From Morella rubra (lineage: Eukaryota; Streptophyta; Magnoliopsida; Fagales; Myricaceae), in NCBI GenBank assembly GCA_003952965.2, contig RXIC02000073.1, positions 62,001-126,000 on the forward strand: a stretch of DNA of 64,000 nucleotides, read 5' to 3'. Both the position numbers and the translations under genes were made by a program. The notes beneath the pieces were generated by a model. The model searched no databases. It saw only the letters and a list, made by a program, of their open reading frames with translations, and had not been told where the DNA came from. Positions 23,970-36,342 of the stretch are shown in pieces (the stretch's first letter is position 1; the number at the start of each line of letters is the position of its first letter).

Positions 23970-25231
23970 TCAGTAATTACAAGATTGATGAACAAGGATC
24001 TCCTGGAGGAGTAGATCTCTGGCCTTATTGACGGTGTTAAAGCACAGGCATAGATGTTCCTCAAGATCTTGGAGCAGGCGCAGGAAATTGAGATGGCTTT
24101 TGCGAAGCTGTTTGATCACCTCCATGATCGGATGCTTTTCCCTGCCCCTTTCCAGTCCAAGGCGAATGAGAAACTTGTCGTTGTCGACAGCATTGTGCAG
24201 TCGAACAACGAGGCGGTCGATGGTGTCGAGGTCATTGTTTAGAACGTAAGTGCCCCTAAGAGCAGTGTCGAGCTGTGACATGTGGGCAGCTTCTTTCCGA
24301 GTACATTTATGAGCAGGAGGAAGGCATGCGGTGCAGGAGGGCCCGGCAACAAGAGCGAGAAGGGCCTGAGCAGCGATAGCAACAGCTGAAACAGCAGCTC
24401 CAAAGGCGGTGCAAACAAAACAAACAGAAGAGGAGGCCGTTGCTCCACGGAGAAGGCGGACCCGAGAGCGGGGCTTGCGGAGGCGCTGATCGAGCTGTTG
24501 CTTGAGCTGAGAGAAGCAGCGGCGCATGTCGCTGAAGTTGTGGGAGTGAGGACAAGGAAAAGGGTTGTCCAGGCGGTCGAATTCGAGGAAAAGGTCGAAG
24601 GCGCTATTGCACTGGGACTGGGTGAGAAGGGAAGAGTGGGAGCTGGAGTCGGATTCCAGAGGAAGGACGTCGAGGAGGGAGTGGAGAGGGTCGTAAAGGG
24701 TGCGCGCACGATAGACGCTGTGTTGGAGGAGGAGGCAGAGACTGTTGGCGTTCTCGCTGTGGTCGAAGTAGGATTTGACGAGAGCGGTGAGGGTGTTGGA
24801 CTTGGCGTGGCGAAGCGCGTCTTCAACGCATTCGCGGTTGGGGCAAAGCACCTGTGCCAATTGATGTAGGTGTGTCTCTTCGTCGTGGTTGTTGGTGGAG
24901 GTGGGGTGAATTCTGGACCATATCTCGTTGTAGGAATTGGTTTGGACAGTGAGGGTGTATTCGCGAGTTAGGTTGCCGGTGGGAGAATGTTGAGCGCTCG
25001 AACGGGGAGTGTCCTCCGTAGAATTCCCTGCGGCCGTCGAAGAGGGAAAAAGAAAAGAAAGATTCATTACCACAATTACACAAACAGATGGCGTAGAATA
25101 AAATAGAGTCCCGAATAATACAGATAAAAACAAAGTAGACTCCTTAGAATACCTTGCGAGTGAGGAGAAAGAGGAGAAGGCGGAGCTGCGGAGGCAGTGG
25201 CTGATGATTTGAGGGAGAGGCAGGGCAGCAT
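23970..25231 (-). CDS. UPF0496 (DUF677) protein, At3g19330 type
   Basis: Two exons: 25153-25231 (26 codons plus one base, starting MLPCLSLKSS) and 23970-25027; a Gly codon is split across the intron. The product is about 378 residues. NLTREYTLTVQTNSYNEIW and the following helical region match the plant UPF0496/DUF677 family (distant relatives of AT14A). A hydrophobic stretch at about 228-254 (FVCTAFGAAVSAVAIAAQALLALVAG) marks the family's membrane-associated segment; it is followed by a long helical C-terminus (GLERGREKHPIMEVIKQLRKS). The cellular role is not established. Codon use is markedly GC-richer than in neighbouring genes. A longer minus-strand frame starting at 25403 reads through the intron; I prefer the spliced form because the first exon matches the family's usual MLxCLxLKSS start. 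Confidence 0.85.
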
Positions 25232-26434
25232 TTCGTTCTCTTTTACCTGGGAAAAGGAGTCTCCCAGTGAAATTTAGTGAGGAGGTCCAATTCATGATCA
25301 TCATTACGCGTACGACAATGGAATTGTGCAAAGTGGGTGTCAAGCAGAGATTGCAGGGAAGATACGCTTGTCTCTGCGACCGTGACGAGCTTCCACGGTC
25401 CACCCCCCGTGGTCAACGAGTCAGAAAATTGGAATAAAACTCCGAAGAAGGACATATGCCAATGCCATGGGCTTGAATTTGATGGACCTTCCAAACTGGC
25501 CACTGTGTTATGAACCCAAGCCGTAGCCAATTATTCTGTGATAAACTAAGTCGGTCAGACTTTATGGGCCTTTCAAAACTACCTGGCGGTGTGCGTCAAC
25601 ATTTGATGTAGTTAAAATTTTGAGTATAGAAATTAGTGAAAAGTGAAGAAAAAAAATTTAATATATTTTTTAAATAAAATAATAATTTGGTAGAGAGATT
25701 ATTTTTTAATTATTTTATTAAGTTAAAATTTTACCCTAATATTAGTTATCATGTTAACATATACTGGCCAAATGCGACCAATTTGGACAAAGTCATTCGA
25801 ATCTGGTGCATAGTAGTGCTGCAGATTTCTATTGGTTAAATATAATGTACAAATTAGAAAGCCTCAAATTCCATTTTTTTTCCCCTCCGGAATCCCCAGA
25901 GAACTCAAACACGATAACCTTTTATTAGTGTACAGATATATTCCATATATGTTTGCAGATGAGGTCCCTGGAAACCGAACGATTCAAAAGAGAGAGACTT
26001 CAGACTGCGAAAACTCTAATCCAAAATCTACAGGACATAAGAGAAACCAAATTTTCAAAAGCATGTTGCACTGCCACTGAATACTTTGTATCGGAACAGA
26101 AACTACCTTCAACCATAAGATGGCGGCGTCGTCATATTTTGTTGAAGGAAGTGACTAATTTCCAATAGAAGCACCAAGTGCATATACAGGACTCCAAACT
26201 TTCACTTTGATATTAACAAAAATAGCTGTTTTACAAGAAGGTGTCGCGTACATATATGGAAAGGAGAGAGACGAAAAAGAAAAAAAGAAAAAATTAAACG
26301 CAGCTGTTCTTTATACACTTATCAAACAGCTGGATTTCCTCTCGTCGCATATTTCAAAGAAATTATAAAAATGAATCAATAGAAAGTATTTCACAATATC
26401 ACACTCAACAATATGGTCGCAAACAATTCAACTT
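25232..26434. other. UPF0496 promoter side and 3' flank of the DAG-motif kinase gene
   Basis: Bases next to 25231 should hold the leader and promoter of the UPF0496 gene. A very AT-rich block lies at about 25640-25740. No gene was seen. Confidence 0.5.
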
Positions 26435-29400
26435 TTATTTTGTGGCTCTAAATAACTGGCTTCCAAGCGTCACTGTCGGGGTTCCTTCCCCCATGATTGT
26501 CGTCAAGCTCGTCTCTTTCTCTAGTATCCGATCCAGTTCCATAACCACATAGCTCATGGCAGGTCGCCTCTCACTTGAAGGTTCCACACATCGAACTATC
26601 AGTTGTACAACCTCTTCCATACCTTCAGCTGTGAAGGTATTCTCCAATCTTGGATCAATAATGTTGGAAACCTTGCTGTCATCTTGATTATCTTGCACCT
26701 TTTACAGGAGAAATACAACAAAGGGATCTTAGTTCTAGAAAAATCCCCATTCAAACAAGCACCTCAAAAGCTACTGCATTTATACCCCTATTGCAAATTT
26801 GCTGCAAGTAAATCATTCATGAGCATGAGTAGGACACTTTGGATTCTTGATGTCTCCAGCAAATGTATGTGTGCTTGCAAATATTTTACTTTTTTTTTTT
26901 TTTCTCTCTTACTCTCTCTCCCTCTCCCTCTCCCTCTTTTTGTCTAAATGTGAGAAAATGATGACCTCCACAGGAGCAACGATAAACACATTATATCACT
27001 TGGTCATCACCAAATGATTTACAGTAGATGACATAAGCCTTTACACTGCAAGAATAGAGTCACATGCCTCAGTGTATGATCAGAACATCAGTAGTTTATA
27101 GAGAGGGTCACATACCCATTCAACCAGGTTCTGATTTGAGTCAAAAGGAGACAACTCTGTTGCTTCCCTGCCGCTTACCAACTCCAGGAGGAATACCCCA
27201 AAACTGTAAACATCACTCTTTTCAGAAAATCGTCTGAACTCTTGCACTCTGCATCAGGAAACAGCATATAAACGGGATGATTAACAATGTGTCATCCAAA
27301 TATCGGATGCAACATGGGAAATTAAAAAATGAACCCCAAGGCTAGCACAGCAGATGGGGACTACTCCTCATGAAGTGAGGACCACTTAGGATGATTCCCC
27401 CCCTTGGGGCCACTCACTCGTGAAAAGAAGAAAAAGGAAACTGAGTAATACTCTGGGGCAAGGAATATCTCATCTGCTGTCACTTGAGAAGATGGGCCTG
27501 CAATATCACCTCTTCCGAGGAAATTACGGAGTCCCGCATCTGCAACCTTAGCTATAAAATTTTCATCCACGAGAACATTGGCCGTCTTGAAATCCTTATG
27601 TATCAACCGAGGACTCAGGGAGTGAAGATGAGCCAAACCTGTAAACAGACAAAGTGAATGACGTCTAGATGACTCAGATAGCAGTGCTTCAAGAACTATT
27701 GCATACAAAAGAATAAACATTCAAATTACTGAAAGCCTCGCAGTAGCTTACAAAAGAGTTTTGTGGGACCAATATAGATATTTGGATAATATATCTAAAG
27801 AAAAGAAAAACTGATACCAGGAAAGCCACAAATGCTCACTGATTTTGCAGAGGATCACCTTTAGCTGCTCCTAGAGCGATTGAAACTCTATGCTTGAATT
27901 CTAACTTCTCACTTGAATGCTGACCAGTACCTGCAAAGAGGAAATCACATTTTCAACATGTACCTGAATTGACTATTGGAGATGCAAGGCCTTAGGACAT
28001 ACCACTAAGCTAAGAACAAGACATTGTGAAGCACAAATGTATGTATCATGAATTTGCTTACAGATCAGATGAAGTTTAAGGTGAAGATCTATGAATGAAA
28101 TAGTTCATGGAATTTCGTTCGAGAAAAGGAACGTTTAAGATATTTGCTTTACCAATATACTTTTGTTCTAAATGAAGGGAACTATGTTGACAGGATAGAG
28201 AGTTACCATACAAGTGACTGGAAACACTTCCATTAGGGATATATTCATATATGAGAAACTGCCGATTATTTTCCTGGCAGTATCCCAACAGAATCACAAG
28301 ATTCCGATGACGAATAGGGGCAAGGTAGAGTACCTGATAGTTAAAGTCAGTCACGTTAGGTCCAACCAGTAGCAATACTAAAAATAAGAGATTCGTGTAG
28401 AACAAAAACATAAACAAGGAAACCAGGGGCAAAGAGATAAAGAAAATTTATATGCCAGTCCATAAGATTCAAGAAATAACAAAAGCAGGAAAAGAGGAAG
28501 ACAAGTTACAAAGAACTTGTTCAAAGGATTTTGTACTGATGACCCAAGCAGCCAAGACATCATTTCTTTAGTTTGAATTAGCAGACTAGATTGAGCAGCT
28601 TGGGGGAGGAGTAACAATAACAAGCATCCTACCAATTAATTGTGGGAATCATCCTAGTTGGGTCTGAGTTGTAGAATTCATTGCAGATTTTGAAGAAACA
28701 AAGGAATCTAGAAGAAACAAAGACCAGTCATACCATGATTTGCCATGGTGATGCACATTTTATATTCCATGGGAAACAGAAAGAAAGGAAAATTCCATTT
28801 GTGTTAGACGCTTGTATTCACCAGTCAATTTAAGGAAAGTTTGTCGAACCAACCAGTATGACGATCTTATCTAAACCAAAGCTTAAATATTATCTTGTTT
28901 TATCCACTTCAATATTTTCACTATCATTTCTCTGTATCCAGCCTAATTTACTTGTTGTCTTCTTCAAGGGAAGGGTGGTGAAAGCATGTAAACCTTAGTT
29001 TTCTCTTTTCGTGGCTTCCTCTGTTCTTTTTTTTAAACAATTTATACAAACAAGTTTAGCTGCATGGGAGCAAAATGATTATCACCTCGTTGATAAATTC
29101 CTGGCTAGGTGCTCCCAGTCTCTTTTTGATGGCCACAAGCATCCCATCATTAAGCAAACCCTTATATACCTCCCCAAACTTTCCTTCCCCAATCAAATTT
29201 TTATCACTGAAATTTTTTGTGGCAAGAGACAATTCTTCCATCTCAAAGCGCCTTGTTTCTCGTAGGGACAACTCAACCCCAACATGTCTTCCCACTGCAG
29301 GTTATCATAAAAAACTGTAAGCTGATTGTTCTTTACATTGAATTGTCTCTTTGAAACCCTCGAATAAACATATATGGTGCAAAACTTACCTTGAACAGAA

Positions 29401-29537
29401 GGATCAGAAGACCCTGTCTCAGAAGTTCTTGTGATGGTTCTTTTGTGAGATATGCAGAAACATATGACAATAACTATCCCCACCATTGCCACGGCTCCTG
29501 CAGCACCTCCTATTATTGCTGCAAGATGCCCTGACAT
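26435..29537 (-). CDS. Membrane-anchored receptor-like kinase with DAG motif
   Basis: Seven exons: 29390-29537, 29086-29294, 28207-28333, 27859-27930, 27452-27638, 27116-27248 and 26435-26698, all phases closing, giving about 379 residues. There is almost no extracellular part: residues 5-29 form one hydrophobic helix, followed by a short juxtamembrane stretch and a kinase domain. The kinase has IGEGKFGEVY, catalytic Lys 106 (VAIKK), IHKDFKTANV (HRD replaced by HKD; Asp 201 and Asn 206 present), DAG (219-221) in place of DFG, and an intact APE. I recall DAG (VADAGLRNF) in other plant members of this subfamily, so it is probably inherited rather than a defect. The C-terminus (MGEGTPTVTLGSQLFRATK) is typical of that group. 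It is probably a plasma-membrane protein. Substrates are unknown. Confidence 0.82.
26898..26940 (+). repeat. CT-rich low-complexity tract in kinase gene intron
   Basis: A poly-T run is followed by mixed CT and CCTCTC units, in the intron before the last exon of the kinase gene (minus strand). Confidence 0.75.
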
Positions 29538-32500
29538 CTGTTATGGGAAACACTTCAGCTATGCCTTGGAGGATTATTAGGATACAAATAATGACACATT
29601 GAACCTGGAAGGAAAAGGATACCACAACCGAAATTATAATCTGCGGGGAAGAAGAAGTTGTGCAACGAAAAGAAAATCGAAGCGACATTCACGTTTATTA
29701 TTTTTCTACATGCAAATGGATAGTCAAAACAATTTGGGCAGCTAATCTCTTGCAAAATCCACTGACACGTAGCAGTATTAGAATAAGGGAATCATTCTGG
29801 AAATTGAATTTCCTTGACCCAAAGTAAACTGCAAAGAACATGACCAAAGTGTAGAAGGCATTTATTGATGTGAATCCCTAAAAAATGTCCGCAATAACAG
29901 CACAATTTATAAATTATTAACCTGGCTAAATATGACCATCGACAGAGTCTAAGCTCAATGCTTTGGAATTCAATTAAACGATGCAGTAGCTAAGAAAAAA
30001 AAAATTTAAACGATGCAGTAAGATATTGTACCAAAATGCAGATTAACACCTGAAAACTGTTTCTAATACCATCAGAATTGGAACTTAGAAGCATAGACCG
30101 GAAATGGGTCCAGACCTGTATTCCCACAGAAGTATTGCAGGATCTCTGAAAACCGCAGCTTCATTTGACAATAACAAAATGAAAGAGTCTTCTCATACCA
30201 CTATCACCCACATAAGTATTGACGCACAGTCCACCTTAAAACCGAATCCTACATCTAAGGCAAAAGCCAGCAATCAAATCAAGAAGATGCCCCAACTGGC
30301 AAGTAGTCTTCAACAAAGTAAAAGAAATAGAAATTGAGGGTTGAGGCATAAAAAGCAATGAACCCCAGTTGTGATCAAGACCGCATCTTAAAGTCCCAGT
30401 TGATATAAAGAGAACGCATGACATAGTCCCCCCCAGGTCCAAATCAATATGCTTCTTCAGTGGGTGATGATACAGGTGCTAGCTGCTCTGCAAGTGATGG
30501 TCATAAAAACCCCAGAAGCCTCGGGACCTATATCTCTATCAAACTTTGTTATTGTACTTCGGAATAAAGTAATGGAAATACTCTACATCTTCACTCACTC
30601 TCTCTCTCTCCCTCTTTCTGTATCATCGTTGGATACAGACAATGCCGACAGAAAGTGACCATGCGCCGACAACACTTTCAGGGGTTTATTTACAAACTGG
30701 CTCGCTTACTCCCTTCTCTCTCTTAACCACCAATTCAAAGAGAATCATCAACATATAGCAGTAAATAGGGAACCCCACAATCAAAAAGATCAAATTTATT
30801 ACAAAAAGAATCTACCGTTTTATTCTTTTGATGGTTCAGAGAGACAGTAAATCCCTACAAGCGGAAGGTTAAATCGAAGCAGCGCCGAAAAATTATATGA
30901 ACAAGGAAGAAAGAGAGAGACGGAGGTTTGAGTTTAATCTGATATAATTTTTTGACATGCGGGGGCTGTACAGCAGTATAATGGTTGTCCGCTACTGCAA
31001 GTTGAATGGGGTTTATATCTGTGTCGTGTACAGGGGTATCTTCGCTGTAACATAGTATTAGAGAGAGAGAGATTACGGAGAGAGAAAGAGACAATGCGGC
31101 TACCAGCTTGGCTGATGGCTCCGGTGGAAATTTACGCTTACATTATACAAACACGGAATATCTATGAGTTAATTAAAAAGATAAATCAGAAACTAAAATG
31201 TTATTATGCCTTGCAACTGAGAGAAAGATATTCCAATCGGGGGCTTGTGGGGTTGGCATCCCCAACAGCCAGCTATGTTGACATTCCTCCTACAGCTACT
31301 GACCGATTAACTTTTTGGTTATTGAATATTAAAAAAAAAAAAAAAAATCCAATTTTAAAATTATAGGCTCCACCCTTTTCCACTTCTTTTTCCTATCCAG
31401 CACTTGGGAGTTGGGATGCTCACGAGTCTTTGTCATATTATGACGATAAGGAAGATGATCATCATAATTTAAGAAACCACCCTGATTAGTTGTTGCAGTT
31501 TAAGATACTACGTGTGAAATAAGTTGTTCTTCCTCTCCTGGCTCCTCTTTCTTTTGGCAGTCTTTGAATATACTAATGGGAGAAGGTGTCATTAGCACCC
31601 AAATGCATGTCCCGATTTGATTCCGACTGCAAAATGTGACAGCTATGATCGCTAATGACAATAATAAAACAGGAACCGCAATGGTTAAATTTATATGCGA
31701 GATGTCAACGTCCAGAATTGTTGCACCCGGTCAATGATTGCAAACCTTTTTAATCGCGGAACTCGGTCTTGTATGTCTTTTCTTGTTCTCACCTAAAGAG
31801 GCAGGGCAGGTAGAATTAACCTTGTTTCACCAATACACATATATTTGTTGCCTCACCACATGACTCATCGAAGCAGATCTTTGGGTCATGCCAATTGGGT
31901 ATTCACACTGCACCAACCAACCAGCCCGGAGCTCCCCAGAGGTTCAGAGGCTGGTGACGGACGAATTAAGAAACCTATGTATACCTACCTCAGACAGAAA
32001 CTATTTACTTATTTTGCGTTGTCTCTTCTATGAAAATTTTCCTTCTCCATATTTACTTAAACCACTAAATTGAGTTTGTATTTCTCCTAATATGTCACCT
32101 CAACATATTAATTCACTTCTAGCTCTTGGGAAAAAAAAAATCATTTTCTCTTCTTCGTTGATATTTTGGAAAAAGAACTTCCTTTCCTCCACGTTTACCT
32201 AGAGACGGGTATATATGACTTTTCAGATTGAAGAGAGAGCCGATTATGCTCCAAAACGAAACTCCCTTTGATGTTTTCGACGAGAATTTCGACGAGATAT
32301 TTAGTAATGGACTCTGTATCTTGAGAAGAAGGAGAAGCCGAGATGGTTGGGCTGTTAGAAGTGCATATAATAATGGGCCCATAATCACGTGGTTTTTTTT
32401 ATTTCATCTCTACAGACAACAGACTTACAGGGTAAATCTAGGCCTTCTTACTACAAACCCACCAGATCTGAGCATGGGCTACTGGAGAAGCCCACAACGC

Positions 32501-32787
32501 ATGTTTGTTAAACTTCTGAAGCCCGTTTCTTTTGGAGGCCTTCTTACTATTTTGGTGAATATTCGGAGTCGAGGGAGGAGTTAATGGTACACTCTCCATA
32601 TTAATTTATGAAGAGTAACAAAATTAATGAACCGCGAGAGGATAGTATTAGAACAGGAAAAACGTGAGCCTACCAATATGACCGGCAATAAATGAAAGAA
32701 AACGAAGGATCATCCTTGCTAGCTTTGGCTTCTCTGTTGTGAAAACACTTTACAGAACACATACCTAATTCACATATAGCGAATTAT
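29538..32787. other. Kinase gene 5' region and intergenic DNA
   Basis: The 5' leader of the kinase gene must start somewhere in the first 1.5 kb, possibly with a leader intron; GA-rich sequence at about 31057-31092 would suit a leader or promoter. The rest shows no convincing exons on either strand. The open frame at 32228-32584 (+) has no similarity I recognise and is not called. Confidence 0.45.
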
Positions 32788-33449
32788 CTAATACCATGCA
32801 GGAATACTGTGCAACACAACCGTCTCGACTGTCAAATCTGGTCCAAATCCAAAGAGGGCATCCCACTCCAATCCTTCGCCAGTGGAAACCTTTCCTTCCT
32901 CATCTCATCCAGTGTGAACAACACGCACACACTAGACATGTTCCCGTACTCGCTCAGAACGTAACGAGTTGCTCTAAGTTTTTCTTCCTTTAGTCCCAGC
33001 TTGGCCTCTACCTGGTCAAGAATGGCCGGGCCTCCAGGATGTGCAATCCAGAATATAGAGTTCCAGTCACTAATTAAACCGATTGGAGCGAAGGCTTCCA
33101 CCAAACTTTTCTCAATGTTCTTTGATATGATCCCTGGCACGTCCTTTAGTAAATGGAAAGTGAGACCCACTTCCCGGAGGTGTCCATAGATAGCACCATC
33201 GGAGTCGGGCAGAATCGTCTGTTCTGCCGACACGAGTTGGAAGAGTGGATGTTCGATACATGTATCGGAGTCCGCACCAATAATCATAGCCGCTGCACCA
33301 TCGCCGAAGAGGGCCTGGCCTACCAACGAGTCCAAGTGAGACTCAGAAGGCCCACGGAAAGTGACGGCTGTGATTTCCGAGCACACCACAAGAACACGTG
33401 CACCCCTGTTGTTTTCCGCCAGGTCCTTGGCGAGGCGTAGCATGGTCCC
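32788..33449 (-). pseudogene. Chalcone-synthase-family 3' fragment
   Basis: The minus strand from 33449 encodes a C-terminal chalcone synthase half: [77 protein letters not shown] and YGNMSS. Similarity begins right after the catalytic Cys position; exon 1 and the first half of exon 2, with the Cys, are missing. Near the end, after DEMRK, the conserved tail ([23 protein letters not shown]) continues in another frame, so a frameshift is present. One extra residue sits in the motif GISDWNS (here GLISDWNS). The retained active-site segment is of ordinary chalcone synthase type (ITAVTF), unlike the intact copy 3 kb away, so this is not a recent copy of that gene. Confidence 0.85.
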
Positions 33450-33782
33450 GCTTCTGCACATATGGGCACATGAGCAGAAGGGTCCGTGCCTCGGTTTTAT
33501 ACGAGAAGGCTGGGGGGTAGGTTGAATGAGCGGGCAGCCTGTGGCCACGTGAGCTAGGGGTAAGGCCATCCAATCGATGGTAGAAAACATTGCCACCTGA
33601 GCTTGGGGTTATGGCATCCAACGGAACCGATGGTAGAAACATTAATGCCACATGGACCAAATCTAAGTGTTCAAGATGTCCGTTTTATTTTTGTAATTTT
33701 CATGATTTGACGTTGCACTGTTTACGGTCGTTTTGTCAAATTGTCAGTATCATTTTTAATGTTTTATATTTATCTACATAAT

Positions 33783-33908
33783 AATAATCTTAATAATAAT
33801 AATAATAATAAGTAAGTTATGGACCTCCATTCAATGTGACATGTGCTTAATAATAATAATAATAATAAAAAAAATAAGATAAGTACCTATCCATTCAATG
33901 TGACATGC
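33783..33908 (+). repeat. (TAA)n tracts with duplicated flank
   Basis: Two TAA-rich runs are each followed by near-identical sequence (ccattcaatgtgacatg at about 33829 and 33892), suggesting a local duplication of about 63 bases that included the repeat. Confidence 0.65.
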
Positions 33909-36063
33909 ACCTTTAACGATGGAGATTCACGAAGAGTCTGATGATATTTTATCAGGTAAAAAAATTCACATTAGAAATTATGATTACTCTTTGTTTATCC
34001 ATTGATTGACAGTCCAAAAAGTAGAATGGAAGAGGAAAGAGTCAGTCGACTCAAGCCAGTCTAAAGGAGATCAATTCTGACAACGTCGACCTTTGGTAAA
34101 AAGATGGCTGGGATAAAAAAGGTCTAAGGATAATAAGGTGTAGAGGGAAAATGAGGGCCCATGGAGTCTTCGGCCCAGAGAGGGAAAGAAGATGGATAAA
34201 AGAGAAAAGGGAACAAAGGGGAAAGGTAAACATACTCACCCAGACTCTCTCTCTCTCATACTTTTCTTCCTGATAATTGAATCAGTAAATAAAAAATAAA
34301 GAAAAATGACGATTAATAATGATATAAGAGAAATCTCCATAGGGAAAGGATTTTGAATTCTAGCTTGTTTTCTTTGCTTGTATGAGAAAGAAAGGAAAAC
34401 TTGAGCCTTTCAACCCATCCTAAGCGTTGAGCTTCAGGCCCAGTTCCCTCGGGCTCTTGGTCTAGTGGACACTATGATAAACCGGTTAAAAATGACTCCA
34501 TCAATTCTAAAAGTAGATATAATGAATACTAATAATATTTTCCATAGTTTCTCTCCGTTTTCATTTATTCCTTTAAAACAAGAAGTGTCACATTTCTGCT
34601 AGTTCTTAAGTCAAATATATCGAATGGTAGCATGAACTGTAATACATAATATGAACACTAAGTACGTGCTCAAGATTCATTTGTCCAAATTAATGAATAA
34701 GATCATTTGGAGAGATGCAATTTAGTGCAACAGATTTTGATAATGTAAAGTTTGAGGATATTTGCAAGAAGTGCAAAGGCGGACAAAGCTCCGGCCAATT
34801 AGTTATGGTTTTGCAACGAGTTTCGTGTTCTTCCAAGCAAGAAGGGACTTTCACAACCAATGGAATTATATATATGTATATATCAAACCATTTACAACAG
34901 AAATTCGTGACTTCATTATTCAGTTAATGTTAGTAAAGAAGGTAGCTAGTTTCTAATTTGAAATTACCATAGAACCAAACCCCTTAATCCAAGCTAGCTT
35001 GTTTGGCTGGGTTTCGTGTTAGACGTTGTTAACTTTCCTGGAGGACTGGCACTGCTATATAATGTACTTGGACATGATGTTTATTTCAGCATGAGCCTCG
35101 CGCTGGCTATTTGCACAATAAATAAATGAAATAAGTTTGAATCTGTCATTGAGCTTAAATTTGACATATATATATACTTTTGATCAAATGTAACATTCTA
35201 AAAGACTGGTTTAGATTATTTAATAACATTATCAACTCGATTTGGTTGAAGGTTAACTAATTAATGAGAAACACGAGAGCTTATTGAGAGAGAATATATA
35301 TATATATATCGAAGTAGCTACCTGCAGAGACTGCCAGCTACGTACTCCTCCAATATCATCGAATCATTCTTTTATCTCTTTGGTCCAATGTTTGAATTCG
35401 GCATCCAGCACTACATCTCCACGTTGTAGGTCTGTAAAGAACGATCGAGCCAATGTATGCGTTGATGAAAGCATTATAAGAGGAGTAGGGCTACCAAAAT
35501 CCTTAAAAGTGATTAAGAGCAACTCAGTACTGTAGATCTAAAACCACGTTCGATCCCTTGTAAATATAAAATACTCCTATTGGTGTTTCTACTTTCTAGT
35601 GTTTGAGAAGTGAAAGCTATGTTTGGACCGTGGCTGAGACTGTGGGGATAAGTTTCAGAATGCGGTGCACTCTAGACTCTAGTCGATCCGAAAACTTAAT
35701 AAAAGTAAGGTAATTTAAGCCCATCTTTCGCTTTTCACTTGGATGTTCTCTGAATGTACTAGATTGTCTTCTTGATAATTTGATCGCGATCGTTTCAATA
35801 CGATATAAGGGTCAGAGATATGAATGTAAAAACCCGAAGAAACAGAAATAACAATATCATTTATTTGGTATAAGTATGGTCAAGCGAGAGAAGATAGACA
35901 ATAGAATAAATATATATACTATAAACAATGTAATATATATGATACTTCAACTTTTATAAGGCAAGAGACCGGTTTGCTGAGGGTATACAATAAGCGCCTT
36001 TATACTTTGGGATGGTTTTCACTCCGCGACAGTGATTAACAGAAACAAGGAAAGGAAGATTAA

Positions 36064-36166
36064 AACAAGGAAACGATTCTACTGTCCCGTCAAGGACAGA
36101 CAAAAGATTAAAAGAAACAAGGAAACAATTCTACTGTCCCGTCAAGGACAGACAAGATTAAAAGAA
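36064..36166 (+). repeat. 53-bp tandem repeat with hairpin, 3' of the polyketide synthase gene
   Basis: Two adjacent copies of about 53 bases (start aacaaggaaac) differ by a few bases. Each contains ctgtcccgtcaaggacag, whose arms CTGTCC and GGACAG can pair around a 6-base loop. They lie 180-280 bases beyond the stop codon of the minus-strand gene, so they may be in its 3' untranslated region. Confidence 0.75.
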
Positions 36167-36342
36167 AGAAAGGAAGATACTAGTGTTTTTTTTTCTTCCT
36201 TTTCGGGGGTTATTGCTACTCGAAATTATTCGTTACATATCTCACACAGTCCTCGAGCCAGTCGTTTCTTACTCTTATTTTCCATATCGACCGCTATTAG
36301 TCCACGGGAGTTGAAATTTCTCCTTTCCTCACGAGCCGTGAC

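Larger units (their letters stand above)
33450..36342. other. Spacer between the two chalcone-synthase-family copies
   Basis: No gene found. The spacer holds two TAA-repeat tracts (33783-33811 and 33850-33868), each next to a copy of an about 18-base sequence ccattcaatgtgacatg, an AT-rich middle, a TA run near 35297, and a tandem repeat with hairpins at 36064-36166. Short open frames have no recognisable similarity. Confidence 0.5.

Noticed and set aside
24239-24869. Open frames on both strands within UPF0496
   Set aside because: They are by-products of the GC-rich codon use of the real gene, which has clear family similarity.
23970-25403. UPF0496 as a single exon starting at 25403
   Set aside because: The frame passes through a good intron (25028-25152), and the spliced first exon matches the usual family start.
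32228-32584. 118-codon plus-strand frame
   Set aside because: No similarity, no splice context, mixed composition.
34440-34490. tRNA-like stretch (ctcttggtctagtgg)
   Set aside because: It resembles a D-arm region, but no anticodon arm, T-arm or acceptor pairing could be found.
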